A stretch of 64,000 nt of DNA from Lactobacillus bombicola (GCF_900112665.1 NZ_FOMN01000002.1:62001-126000), one strand, 5' to 3'. Positions 11,243-18,930 are shown, counted from the stretch's first letter. Translations and numbers: made by a program. Notes: a model not told the origin generated them from the letters alone.

Positions 11243-11928
11243 TTAAAGTACAGGTAAAAGACGACAGGCAATTAATAAGCGCTAGAGATTTGTACAAAGG
11301 ATTAGAAATAAAGACACGCTTTAGTTTGTGGGTATCACAAAACTTTAAAGACTTTGAAGAAGATGTAGATTTTACAAGTGTATTTATAGATACGGTTGTT
11401 AATAATGGTGCCAAACGTGAATTACAAGACTATGCCTTAACAATCGACATGGCCAAACAACTTTGCTTATTAAGTCGAACCGAAAAAGGTAAACAATATC
11501 GGAAATATCTAATTCAAGTAGAACAGCAATGGAATAATCCAGCTGAAGTAATTAGGCGTGGTTATGCCCTAGCACAAGAACAAGCTAAGAAATTGACGCT
11601 TGAGAATGCTAATTTAGCTATTGAGAACCGTTTAATGAAGCCTAAGGCAGATTACTTTGATGATCTTATAGACCGTAAGACATTGGTCAATTTAACTAAA
11701 ACGGCAAAAATGTTAAAAATTAAACGCAAAGATTTTATTAATTGGCTGTTAGATAACAAATATCTCTATCGGGATGCACACAATGACTTAATGCCCTATG
11801 AGAAATATTCAAATAATTATTTTGAAGTAAAAGACAGTCGGCAAGGTTTTCCACAAACATTAATAACGCCTAAAGGGCGAGAAGAGTTTAATTTACTGAT
11901 TAATCACGAAAAGGAGTTACAAGCATGA
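11230..11928 (+). CDS. Phage-type antirepressor (AntA N-domain, KilAC C-domain)
   Basis: 232 residues. The N-terminal ~100 residues fit the AntA/AntB antirepressor domain (ISARDLYKGLEIKTRFSLWV, then LTIDMAKQLCLLSRTEKG). A short coiled segment follows (EQAKKLTLENANLAIENR). The C-terminal ~90 residues fit the KilAC/ANT domain (LTKTAKMLKIKRKDFINWLL ... LITPKGREEF). Such proteins inactivate phage repressors or bind DNA during induction. The gene overlaps the Cro-like gene upstream and the small gene downstream by a few bases, indicating a translationally coupled early operon. Confidence 0.88.
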   Translation: MQELIKVQVKDDRQLISARDLYKGLEIKTRFSLWVSQNFKDFEEDVDFTSVFIDTVVNNGAKRELQDYALTIDMAKQLCLLSRTEKGKQYRKYLIQVEQQWNNPAEVIRRGYALAQEQAKKLTLENANLAIENRLMKPKADYFDDLIDRKTLVNLTKTAKMLKIKRKDFINWLLDNKYLYRDAHNDLMPYEKYSNNYFEVKDSRQGFPQTLITPKGREEFNLLINHEKELQA

Positions 11929-12146
11929 AAAATATAGACATGAACAAACTAGACGACAAATTTATTCAAGTGGCAAGAGAAAGTAATAACTTATATAAAG
12001 GTTTATGTATACTTTTCGATAAAATTCGAGAAATTGAAAGCCCTGAAGATTTAACGTTAGATCAATTAAATCAAATTTCGTCCCTTACAGAGATTATTAA
12101 GAGCTATGCCAAAAGTCATAATGATTTTATTGATAATGCATATTAA
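11925..12146 (+). CDS. Small island protein of unknown function
   Basis: 73 residues, acidic and predicted mainly helical (MNKLDDKFIQVARESNNLYK; LDQLNQISSLTEIIKSYAKS). It starts with ATG overlapping the antirepressor stop by 4 bases, a coupling typical of phage early genes. No motif or family recognised. Confidence 0.65.
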   Translation: MKNIDMNKLDDKFIQVARESNNLYKGLCILFDKIREIESPEDLTLDQLNQISSLTEIIKSYAKSHNDFIDNAY

Positions 12147-12171
12147 TTCAATTAGAAAAAGGCTAATAATC

Positions 12172-12405
12172 ATGCAAGAAGCAGAAATTAAAACAACTAT
12201 TATTAATACGATCAAAGATACTCTTAACCACCCTAGACCCTATTTAAACCGTGTAGAGATTGCTAAATACTTTGGTGTTGCTCCCTCTACTATCAGCTAT
12301 TGGGCTACTTTAGGGATGCCTGTTGCGGATATTGACGGACGTAAACTTTACGGCAAGCAATCAATTACAGATTGGCTTAAGAGCAAAGAAAAAACCGTTT
12401 CTTAA
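12172..12405 (+). CDS. AlpA/excisionase-like helix-turn-helix protein
   Basis: 77 residues. A MerR/AlpA-type winged helix is visible in the middle (YLNRVEIAKYFGVAPSTISYWATLGMP, then DGRKLYGKQSITDWLKS), the pattern of excisionase-like helix_turn_helix_17 proteins. An in-frame extension to 12106 exists, but the ATG at 12172 has AAAGG upstream and gives the natural domain start, so it is preferred. Such proteins act as excision directionality factors or activators of integrase and replication genes. The third 34-bp-type repeat group lies just downstream. Confidence 0.75.
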   Translation: MQEAEIKTTIINTIKDTLNHPRPYLNRVEIAKYFGVAPSTISYWATLGMPVADIDGRKLYGKQSITDWLKSKEKTVS

Positions 12406-12423
12406 ACTCCCCAGTAAAAAGAA

Positions 12424-12476
12424 ACGGAATTAACATCTAATAGCGTGCAAGTGAATTAATCTTAGATGTTTAACAT
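12424..12476 (+). repeat. 34-bp island repeat, copy 2, within an inverted repeat
   Basis: The conserved copy is 12443-12476, differing from 9753-9786 at two positions. Here it is extended on the left by TTAACATCTAA, which pairs with TTAGATGTTTAA at its right end, so this copy can form a hairpin directly upstream of the replication genes. Confidence 0.7.
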
Positions 12477-12502
12477 AGTAGAAAAACAAGGAGAATAATA
12501 TC

Positions 12503-12574
12503 ATGCACTATGATAAGAATATAAAATTATTGACCTTAATTCAACAACAAAGCAAGGGGATTAGCAATGAATAA
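12503..12574 (+). CDS. 23-codon leader peptide before the primase gene
   Basis: Encodes MHYDKNIKLLTLIQQQSKGI plus SNE. AAGGAG lies about 10 bases before the ATG, a better ribosome site than most genes here. The stop overlaps the start of the next gene by 8 bases, so translation of the leader probably couples to primase synthesis. No homology is claimed. Confidence 0.5.
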   Translation: MHYDKNIKLLTLIQQQSKGISNE

Positions 12575-13358
12575 CTTAGATTGGGCTGTTAAATATGCTG
12601 AACACGGGTTTTCAGTAATCCCTACCAATGTTAATTTAAAGAGCCCTGCAATTCCTCATTCCAATAAACCAAGTCTCACAGACAAGGAAATAACTCAATT
12701 ATGGACAGATAACCCTAATTTGGGTATTGCATGGAAAATGACTAATATATTTAGTATTGACATTGACACCCCTAAGCATAGTGGGAAAACAAAAATAGAC
12801 GGTTTTAAATCAATTAGAGAAAGCATCCCTATTGATTGGTTACCTGATACCTTAACTGCTCTAACTCCCAATGATGGTTTACATCTATATTATTTAAAAA
12901 AGGATGGTCAACCTAATAAGACCAAAGCGGGGTTCTTACCGGGAGTAGATATTCAAGCCGAACAAGGCAATATTTCTTTAGTACCTCCTACCTCGCTTAA
13001 TAGTATTAGTTATGAATGGGTTAATCCTGATCAACCTGTTGTTGAAGCACCTACAGAACTAATTGAATTCATTCAACAGAAAACTCAAAAAGGTATTAAG
13101 GCCAAAAAACATTATTATGGCCGTAAAACATGGACAGGCCGCTTACTAGATGAATTATTTTATCCGCAGATAGTAGGTAAGCGAAATGACTACCTTACCC
13201 ATATTATTGGCAAACTATTTAAAACAGGCGCAAGAGCAGAAACTATTTATCAGTTAGCTATTATCGCAAACGACCAATTCCAAGAACCTTTGCCTAGAAA
13301 TGAGGTAACACGTACTTTTAATAGCATTTTAGAACGAGAGGTTAACAATATTGCCTGA
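12567..13358 (+). CDS. Prim-Pol type DNA primase/polymerase (AEP superfamily)
   Basis: 263 residues. The N-terminal ~170 residues match bifunctional primase-polymerase domains: opening WAVKYAEHGFSVIPT, metal-binding motif FSIDIDTPK (Asp-x-Asp), GLHLYYLKK and the third-motif region GVDIQA. The C-terminal part (GRLLDELFYPQIVGKRNDYL ... LPRNEVTRTFNSI) resembles a primase C-terminal (PriCT) domain. The start has AAGGGG just upstream. It overlaps the helicase gene by 8 bases; together they form the replication initiation module common in satellites, plasmids and some prophages. Confidence 0.9.
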   Translation: MNNLDWAVKYAEHGFSVIPTNVNLKSPAIPHSNKPSLTDKEITQLWTDNPNLGIAWKMTNIFSIDIDTPKHSGKTKIDGFKSIRESIPIDWLPDTLTALTPNDGLHLYYLKKDGQPNKTKAGFLPGVDIQAEQGNISLVPPTSLNSISYEWVNPDQPVVEAPTELIEFIQQKTQKGIKAKKHYYGRKTWTGRLLDELFYPQIVGKRNDYLTHIIGKLFKTGARAETIYQLAIIANDQFQEPLPRNEVTRTFNSILEREVNNIA

Positions 13359-14790
13359 AAACAAACCAGAATTAGTTAAAACAGATCCTAAAAAGCTAGA
13401 GCAGTATAATAAATCAATCAAAACTGCCCCTGATTGGATAGTCCCTGATAATGACGGCAAGCCTAAAGTTAATATCGCAATCCTTGGTAAAACTATTCTT
13501 GCAAAACATAACTGTATTATTGTTGAGAATGGTGATAAAGAAGACTATTACGAATATAACTATAACGAGGGACATTGGGAGCTTAGAAATATTAAGAGCA
13601 TCAAGAGTGCTATTACAAAGCTTTTAAACAAGCAGCACATGTGGACTGATCGAGCGGCTAGGGATGCATTTCACTTTGTTAGCGACAGCATTAAGCGCGT
13701 TAAATGGACTGATACCTTTGGTAAGAAACCAGGGCGTTACTTCAACTTTAAAAATGGTGTTTGGGATTGGGATGCATTCAAACTACAAGAGCATGATCCT
13801 AAATATTATTTTACTTCCTGTGTTGATTATAACCTGGTGGTTAATGATAAATACCCAGACGCACAAGCTGTTATTAATAGTTGGAAAAACAAAGCCAACT
13901 GGTTAGAAACAGAAAATTGGTTAGCTCTTTCGGTAGGCGAAAATATGCAATCATTGATGGAATTTATTGGTTACATCTTCTACCCCAGTTATGAACCTAT
14001 CCAATTATTTGTTATCTTACTAAGCCCAGGTGGTGACGGTAAGACAACTTTTATGAACTATCTTACTACTCTAGTTGGACATGAAAACACTTCTTTTGTC
14101 TCATTAATTGATCTAGCAGATAAAAAGCCCAACAATTTTAGTCATTCAGAATTATACAATAAGTATTTAAATGAATATGACGATATATCTAATGCATACA
14201 TCCCTGATACTACTGTTTTACAGAAATTAACTGGTGGTAGTTCAATTACTGCACCAGTTAAAAATCGACCAGGTATAGCATTGTTTAATTATGCCAAATT
14301 ATTATTTGCAGCCAATGACTTACCTAGTTTCAGTAATACCACTAATGCCTTTTACCGCCGAATCAATGTGATCAAATTCTATAAGATAAATAACTTTGAA
14401 CAGACCATAGATATGAAAAAGGTCAAAAAAGAACGAGGCGAATTTGTTTACAAGTGCATTGTCTTAGCAAGGGATGCAATGAAAAGAAAAGAAATTAAAC
14501 AAACCCAATCAATTATTGAGCAGAGAGGCAATTGGCTAGAGGATAACGACCCGATAAAGCAATTTCTTAATGAGAATTGTACCTTAATTACAACGGAAGA
14601 AACTAACGAAAACGATTTGTACAATGCTTATAACACCTGGTGTTTTAAATATAATTTCAAACCAGTAAGTAAAATAAAATTCAAAAAAGAGCTTGAAAAC
14701 AAAGGTATCTTTCGAAGCGTCGAAAATAAACGGATTGCTGGAAACAGGCGTAAAAGACGGTACTTTTATAAAGGTATCAGCTTAAATTAA
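13351..14790 (+). CDS. D5/P4-family primase-helicase (SF3 helicase)
   Basis: 479 residues. It has an N-terminal D5_N-type region (about 60-210, with GRYFNFKNGVWDW) and an SF3 AAA+ core: Walker A LSPGGDGKTTFM, Walker B in YLNEYDD, motif C LLFAANDLP. A C-terminal winged-helix-like part (ENDLYNAYNTWCFKYNFKPVS ... RRKRRYFYKGI) probably binds the origin. The start is TTG at 13351 with GAGAGG upstream, overlapping the Prim-Pol stop. The product would unwind the element's origin, which I place just downstream (14796-15153). Confidence 0.92.
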   Translation: MPENKPELVKTDPKKLEQYNKSIKTAPDWIVPDNDGKPKVNIAILGKTILAKHNCIIVENGDKEDYYEYNYNEGHWELRNIKSIKSAITKLLNKQHMWTDRAARDAFHFVSDSIKRVKWTDTFGKKPGRYFNFKNGVWDWDAFKLQEHDPKYYFTSCVDYNLVVNDKYPDAQAVINSWKNKANWLETENWLALSVGENMQSLMEFIGYIFYPSYEPIQLFVILLSPGGDGKTTFMNYLTTLVGHENTSFVSLIDLADKKPNNFSHSELYNKYLNEYDDISNAYIPDTTVLQKLTGGSSITAPVKNRPGIALFNYAKLLFAANDLPSFSNTTNAFYRRINVIKFYKINNFEQTIDMKKVKKERGEFVYKCIVLARDAMKRKEIKQTQSIIEQRGNWLEDNDPIKQFLNENCTLITTEETNENDLYNAYNTWCFKYNFKPVSKIKFKKELENKGIFRSVENKRIAGNRRKRRYFYKGISLN

Positions 14791-14795
14791 AGATT

Positions 14796-15153
14796 GGTAC
14801 AAAATACGGGTTTCAATAAACCATTATTAGAGGAAGTACGGTACAAGTGGAACTTTCAAAGGTACAGACAAAAACATACACCCAACCTGTTACGAGAGTA
14901 AGTACGGTACAAGAGGTACATTCTTTTTTTAATAAATAGAATTGTATATAAAGGCTATACAGTAGATACCCTAATACTACATACCCTCTATATCTTCTCC
15001 CGTAATTTAAAAAAATAGTGTGCATCTTGTACTAAGCCCACAGCCTGTAGGCTAGAGGGCAATTTTATAATTTGTACCCAAAATACCAATTGGCTTTAAT
15101 CCTTGATAACAAAGGCTTTATAAATTTAAATGTTTGTACCATATTTCTGTACC
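14796..15153. other. Candidate replication origin of the island (iterons flanking AT-rich DNA)
   Basis: Five GGTACA hexamers on the plus strand (14796, 14840, 14861, 14906, 14915) are followed by about 150 bases of AT-rich sequence and then three inverted copies TGTACC (15073, 15135, 15148). Two forward iterons lie in a longer 14-base repeat, AAGTACGGTACAAG (14835 and 14900). No gene is present. Iteron sets on both sides of an AT-rich core, right after the primase/helicase gene, match the known origin layout of staphylococcal pathogenicity islands. The origin function is inferred. Confidence 0.72.
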
Positions 15154-15212
15154 AAATTAGAATGACATAACAGGAATAGATTCAGTAGCTAATAACTAAA
15201 GGAATGGTTAAC

Positions 15213-15398
15213 ATGACAAATATATTTTTAACAAACGGATTTCTTAGAAGAACAAGAATGGATATAGAAGATGTTCATAATTTGATTAACAGTACAAAGG
15301 ATGATTACATTCAAATTGATAACAATCTTTCAGGTAAAACCTGCAAAGTATTAATTAATAAGAATACTATATCTACTATTGAAGATATGGAACATTAA
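15213..15398 (+). CDS. Small island protein of unknown function
   Basis: 61 residues (MTNIFLTNGFLRRTRMDIED...). An in-frame ATG at 15204 exists, but AAAGGA ends right at it, so the ATG at 15213 with a 9-base spacing is preferred. No motif recognised. It lies in the plus-strand run between the origin and the next small gene. Confidence 0.5.
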   Translation: MTNIFLTNGFLRRTRMDIEDVHNLINSTKDDYIQIDNNLSGKTCKVLINKNTISTIEDMEH

Positions 15399-15477
15399 CA
15401 AAGATTCACATAATTAGTTAGTAGATAATTGACATACCACCTAATTCAGAATATTAAACTTAAGCAAAGGAAAAATT

Positions 15478-15774
15478 ATGTATTACTCAATTAACAATGC
15501 TGCAGGTTATGACATGATGCAATTAGTCAAAAAAATAGAAAAAGGATCTGGTAAGCAAGCGGCTGTGCATTTCTGTAATTGTATGATGTTAATTTGCAAT
15601 AAAGCAGAACATAGCAATTATTTAAATGAACTAAATAGTAGATTATGGTTTACCAGAATTGCTGTAGAACATGACGGTACACCTATTCTGATAACAAGTT
15701 CAACTACAAGTGATGGTCTATATATCTACACTATTTTAGATAACCACGTTAAACGAGAATTTAAACAAATATAA
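15478..15774 (+). CDS. Small island protein of unknown function
   Basis: 98 residues with several cysteines in the middle (AAVHFCNCMMLICNKAEH) and a beta-rich C-terminal half (RLWFTRIAVEHDGTPILITSS). AAAGGA precedes the ATG by 6 bases. A terminator follows 6 bases after the stop, so it closes the plus-strand transcription unit of the island. No family recognised. Confidence 0.6.
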   Translation: MYYSINNAAGYDMMQLVKKIEKGSGKQAAVHFCNCMMLICNKAEHSNYLNELNSRLWFTRIAVEHDGTPILITSSTTSDGLYIYTILDNHVKREFKQI

Positions 15775-15780
15775 GCTAAA

Positions 15781-15810
15781 ATACCGTCGCAATTCGTGAC
15801 GATATTTTTT
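15781..15810 (+). terminator. Terminator of the island's rightward operon
   Basis: ATACCGTCGC and GTGACGATAT pair with one mismatch and a wobble around a 5-base loop; six T's follow. Confidence 0.75.
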
Positions 15811-15839
15811 ATGCTAACAAATGCTAACAGCTAAGCAAC

Positions 15840-16110
15840 GTACCTAAAACAAGGACGGAACTTTTAGAGGATATTTCAAATTTTAAAATTTATTCCTAAC
15901 ATTTTTAACAGTCGGGGGCTACTCTCATTATTGAAGAGAGCACTCACACAAACCGTCCCTAAATTTTATACGAACAGTAATTAAACGTTTGAGTAAAATC
16001 ATGAGTAATTAAAAAAGACCGTGTGCATCCCCCGCCCCTATTCTTCATCTAGAGGAGCCGCAACAAGTGGTGTTCGCTTTCGTGACACACCAAATTTTTA
16101 AAACTTTTTG
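15840..16110. other. Structured gene-free segment, candidate packaging (cos-like) region
   Basis: No open frame. It contains GGACGG (about 15854) with its complement CCGTCC (about 15950), a CTCTC/GAGAG hairpin between them, an unusually GC-rich patch for this element (CATCCCCCGCCCC near 16027), and GGTGT...ACACC around TCGCTTTCGTGAC (about 16069-16092). These features together resemble phage cohesive-end regions, but no small terminase gene is present beside them. The assignment is speculative. Confidence 0.3.
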
Positions 16111-16235
16111 ATAGGGGGGATAATCTTTTAATTGTTAAGTTGCAGGATGGTTAACTAAAGTAGTTTTATTTTGAAAATACCTTTATAACATTAGTCCAAT
16201 TCTAGCCCTATCTTTTCTATACTCTTTGCTAAAGA

Positions 16236-16270
16236 AAATAAAAAGGATGCCCCAGTTTAGGACATCCTTA
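16236..16270 (-). terminator. Rho-independent terminator facing left
   Basis: AAGGATG-CC and GG-CATCCTT pair around TAAACT with a T-rich tail on the minus strand. It can stop transcripts coming from the cargo gene at 16681-17472. Confidence 0.75.
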
Positions 16271-16680
16271 ACAAATAATTTCGGGACGAATGCACATAAT
16301 GGCTATATTTATCTCCAAGTGGTTCAGATTCATTTAGAAATCCGTTATGGCTGTAAACCATTTCGAGGTAAATTTAATTGTTCTGTTATGACTAATCCAT
16401 AATTAGTTTTTCCTAAAATTTATACAATCACTACACTAATTTATGGCAATGATTCATCCCTGCCAAGGGGATAACGTTTAGCTCCTGTCATCAACAATCT
16501 CACTATTAACAGTAATATAATATTAAGGTGAAGCCGTAAATCGTAACTTTAGCTAATGAACAATTGCGACAAGCAATTTACTTCAATCATCAAATTCATA
16601 AAAATAATAAACAAAAATCATATTATCATGAAGTATTTAAGTAATAATATGTATCAACTGTATTAAGTACTTAAAAATAT
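16271..16680. other. Gene-free stretch, with a possible second terminator at 16612-16656
   Basis: No coding frame is seen. CATATTAT (16619-16626) and ATAATATG (16644-16651) form an 8-bp stem followed by T-rich sequence on the minus strand, 30 bases after the cargo gene stop. The rest has no recognisable structure. Confidence 0.4.
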
Positions 16681-17472
16681 TTATAAATCGTACTTAGTAA
16701 GATTATATATATCGTCATGCACCTTATGCACCTTAATGTAATTATGTAAATTTTTTTTAATAGGCACCCTTAAAAGACCGTTGACTAAATACTTTTCAGG
16801 CAATGGATCATCAGAAATAATATGCATTCTATATTCATTCTGAACTTGATATTTTTTTAACTTAGTAAAATACATAAATTTCAGAGCATCACAAAGATCA
16901 GTTTTCTGCTGATCTGTTAAATTATTTATATTTATGAGTTCAACTTTTTCATTTGATGATCTTATATTATTAAGCTTTTCTTGTGCTTCACTTCCTCTTT
17001 TTAAATAGTCTTCTAATTCAAGATAAAGAACTGCCTTAGTAGAAAATCCTGGCCCATTATAATTGATACTCTTTAAAAAGGATTTGCTTTGAACACATAA
17101 TTCATCAACTACAGGTTCTACATTGGCTCTTTTTATAGTAATAAATGGTCTTGGGTCCATTTTCCCATACTCGCTTACATTACCCTTTTCTAAGCCCTCT
17201 ATAATTTCTTTTTTTAATTTATATGGCGGATTTTTTTCGAAGAACGAATCATTTAGCATTGTAAAACAAGATATAAAACAACATTTTTCAATTATACCAG
17301 TAGTTAAGATTTTTCCTTCCAAATTATCATACTTTACATTATTACAACAATCTGATTTAAAATCTTTTTGCTTATAACTAAGTATATCTTTTAAACAAAA
17401 TTCACTTTCTAAAAACTTATTTGCAATTTCAATATTTGGAACAAATTGTAACAGACCTGTTAAAGGAGACAT
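16681..17472 (-). CDS. Island cargo protein of unknown function (faint DUF2971-like pattern)
   Basis: 263 residues. The N-terminal third is rich in cysteine (CLKD; CC near 42; CC near 64 followed by FISCFTMLND). Near residue 205 the segment FTKLKKYQVQNEYRMHIISD resembles the Lys...Glu-Tyr-Arg end motif of DUF2971 proteins, as does ISCF. I do not consider this proof of family. A TATAAT box lies about 45 bases upstream, with GTGAGG before the ATG. It is monocistronic, opposite in direction to the replication operon, and sits where satellites carry accessory genes (often antiphage or fitness genes). The role is unknown. Confidence 0.6.
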   Translation of the reverse strand: MSPLTGLLQFVPNIEIANKFLESEFCLKDILSYKQKDFKSDCCNNVKYDNLEGKILTTGIIEKCCFISCFTMLNDSFFEKNPPYKLKKEIIEGLEKGNVSEYGKMDPRPFITIKRANVEPVVDELCVQSKSFLKSINYNGPGFSTKAVLYLELEDYLKRGSEAQEKLNNIRSSNEKVELININNLTDQQKTDLCDALKFMYFTKLKKYQVQNEYRMHIISDDPLPEKYLVNGLLRVPIKKNLHNYIKVHKVHDDIYNLTKYDL

Positions 17473-17728
17473 GTATTTACCTCACTAAAATTATTATTTT
17501 GAAATTTTGCTATATATTATACACAATTTAAAGTGTACAATACTTTTAAAAGCTATAAATCAATACTTTAATCTGTTTTTGGTTAAACAAATACACTAAT
17601 AAACGCTGATATTTGTTGGAATACACCCCTATTAACATCCGTACCACTTACTACAAACCTAACCAGTCGTTTTCAGGGTTTAGCATTTTACCTAAAATCT
17701 GAACATTTTTTTAAAACGCGACCTCTAT
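17473..17728. other. Cargo gene promoter and spacer
   Basis: Contains the TATAAT box for the cargo gene (plus-strand ATTATA near 17516) and an 8-bp inverted repeat AACAAATA/TATTTGTT near 17583-17616. Nothing else is seen. Confidence 0.4.
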
Positions 17729-18130
17729 TTATTTAACCAACTTAAAAGCTGGTTCTAGTCCTATCTGTTTCTGATATTTAGCAAAGTTATCCATGAATTC
17801 ATCTAAGGCTATTTGTTTTAATTCCCAATATCTAGATTGGCCATAACCTATTTCTTTCATTGCAATTCTATTCAAGTGATCCAGCAAATAAACGCTTGTT
17901 AGTATTTTTCGTGACTTATCAGTACATGCCGCTATTGCTTTGCCCACACAAGTGGTTAACTTTTCAGCATACTTAATCTTAGGTACATCAACGTTAAAAA
18001 TAGTTAATTGATCTAAATGCTCTGCTACTAAGTCCTTTTTGTGTCTGCCTGCATGAATAGCAAATATACCTAAATCACGTTTAAGAAATACTCTTACATT
18101 TTCTTCGTAAACCATTCCTGCTCTTTCCAT
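17729..18130 (-). CDS. ArpU-type phage late-gene regulator, paralog 2
   Basis: 133 residues. The C-terminal half carries the ArpU pattern: CTDKSRKILTSVYL, then IGYGQSRYWELKQIALDEF. It aligns along its length with the next gene upstream (about 45% by eye), so the two arose by tandem duplication. ArpU-family proteins activate late or packaging genes in Gram-positive prophages. Here there are no late genes to activate within the element, so the target may be a helper phage or island control genes. No strong ribosome site is seen at the ATG; the true start may be a few codons downstream. Confidence 0.75.
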   Translation of the reverse strand: MERAGMVYEENVRVFLKRDLGIFAIHAGRHKKDLVAEHLDQLTIFNVDVPKIKYAEKLTTCVGKAIAACTDKSRKILTSVYLLDHLNRIAMKEIGYGQSRYWELKQIALDEFMDNFAKYQKQIGLEPAFKLVK

Positions 18131-18141
18131 AACTAAGTTGA

Positions 18142-18510
18142 CTAAATAACGCCCATTTCTTTTAAATATGCCGTAAAATTATCAGCAAATTCAATTAAAG
18201 CAATCTGTTTTAACTGATAATATCTAGCTTGACTATAGCCCATTTCAACCATAGTTATTTTATCTAGCTGCCTTTTTAAATAAGCATCTGTTAGTATCTT
18301 TCTTGATTTAACCGAACAGGCTTGAATAGCTTTACCAACCACCCACGTTATCTTACCTGCATAAGCAATATCTTCATCAGTACGCTCTTCAGTTAATACA
18401 GGGAGCTGGTCTACATTATCCGCTAGTAAATCTCTTCTATGGCGATTACATAGTGCTAATAAATGGTCTAAATCATGTTTGAAAAAATCTTTTACTTCAT
18501 CAGTTTTCAT
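18142..18510 (-). CDS. ArpU-type phage late-gene regulator, paralog 1
   Basis: 122 residues with the motifs CSVKSRKILTDAYL and MGYSQARYYQLKQIALIEFADNF, the sigma-like helix-turn-helix pattern of the ArpU family. Its stop is 11 bases before the paralog's start, so both are probably on one leftward transcript; a TATACT box lies about 50 bases upstream. It is the rightmost gene of the island. Confidence 0.78.
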   Translation of the reverse strand: MKTDEVKDFFKHDLDHLLALCNRHRRDLLADNVDQLPVLTEERTDEDIAYAGKITWVVGKAIQACSVKSRKILTDAYLKRQLDKITMVEMGYSQARYYQLKQIALIEFADNFTAYLKEMGVI

Positions 18511-18770
18511 ACTTGCATATCCATATTTTACGCTCTAAGTGTTTTATTTTTAACTTAAGTAAAGTATACCTAAAAGGCAAAAGTAAAGAAATAGAATGCT
18601 TTTTTTGCATTCTCTCGAAAGTATCAGACTGATAGCGAAAGCCCTTTTTATGGCGCCCTATTTTAGTTAATTCTGTATCTTTTAAAAAATATGAAGTTGT
18701 TTTTTGTACTTCTTGGTGGTCAAACTATTTATCAGATTATTATAAAAGCCCTATAAATCAATCTTTAGCT
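18511..18770. other. Island right-end non-coding region
   Basis: No gene. It includes a TATCAG/CTGATA inverted repeat near 18623-18636 and a further ATATGAAGTT motif at 18689-18698. The segment 18654-18688 resembles the DNA outside the left junction near 8341-8374. Confidence 0.5.
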
Positions 18771-18799
18771 AAATATCTAAGATTAGCCCACCTGCACGT
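18771..18799 (-). repeat. Island repeat, copy 3 (inverted)
   Basis: On the minus strand it reads ...CTAATCTTAGATATTT, identical over 16 bases to copy 1 and matching about 25 of 29 overall. It lies 11 bases from the right arm sites. Confidence 0.65.
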
Positions 18800-18809
18800 A
18801 CTCTTAAAA

Positions 18810-18831
18810 ATATGAAGTCTAATATGAAGTC
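18810..18831 (+). repeat. Integrase arm-type site pair, right arm
   Basis: Two exact ATATGAAGTC copies (18810-18819, 18822-18831) with the same 12-base period as the left-arm pair at 8552-8573. Confidence 0.6.
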
Positions 18832-18865
18832 TTTTAGCCTAATTTCAGTTAATTTCAAAAAATCA

Positions 18866-18916
18866 GAAAAAATAAAAATGCCTTAGTATCAACGCTTGAA
18901 GCTAGTTGAAACTAAG
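18866..18916 (-). terminator. Terminator downstream of tRNA-Pro
   Basis: CTTAGTTTCAAC and GTTGATACTAAG form a 12-bp stem with one mismatch, followed by a T-rich tail on the minus strand. A decayed copy exists at 8432-8466. Confidence 0.75.
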
Positions 18917-18930
18917 ACAAATCTGCTTTA

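Noticed and set aside
14813-15025. Minus-strand frame of 70 codons across the candidate origin
   Set aside because: No ribosome site, odd Cys/Tyr-rich composition and full overlap with the iteron region; best explained as chance in AT-rich DNA.
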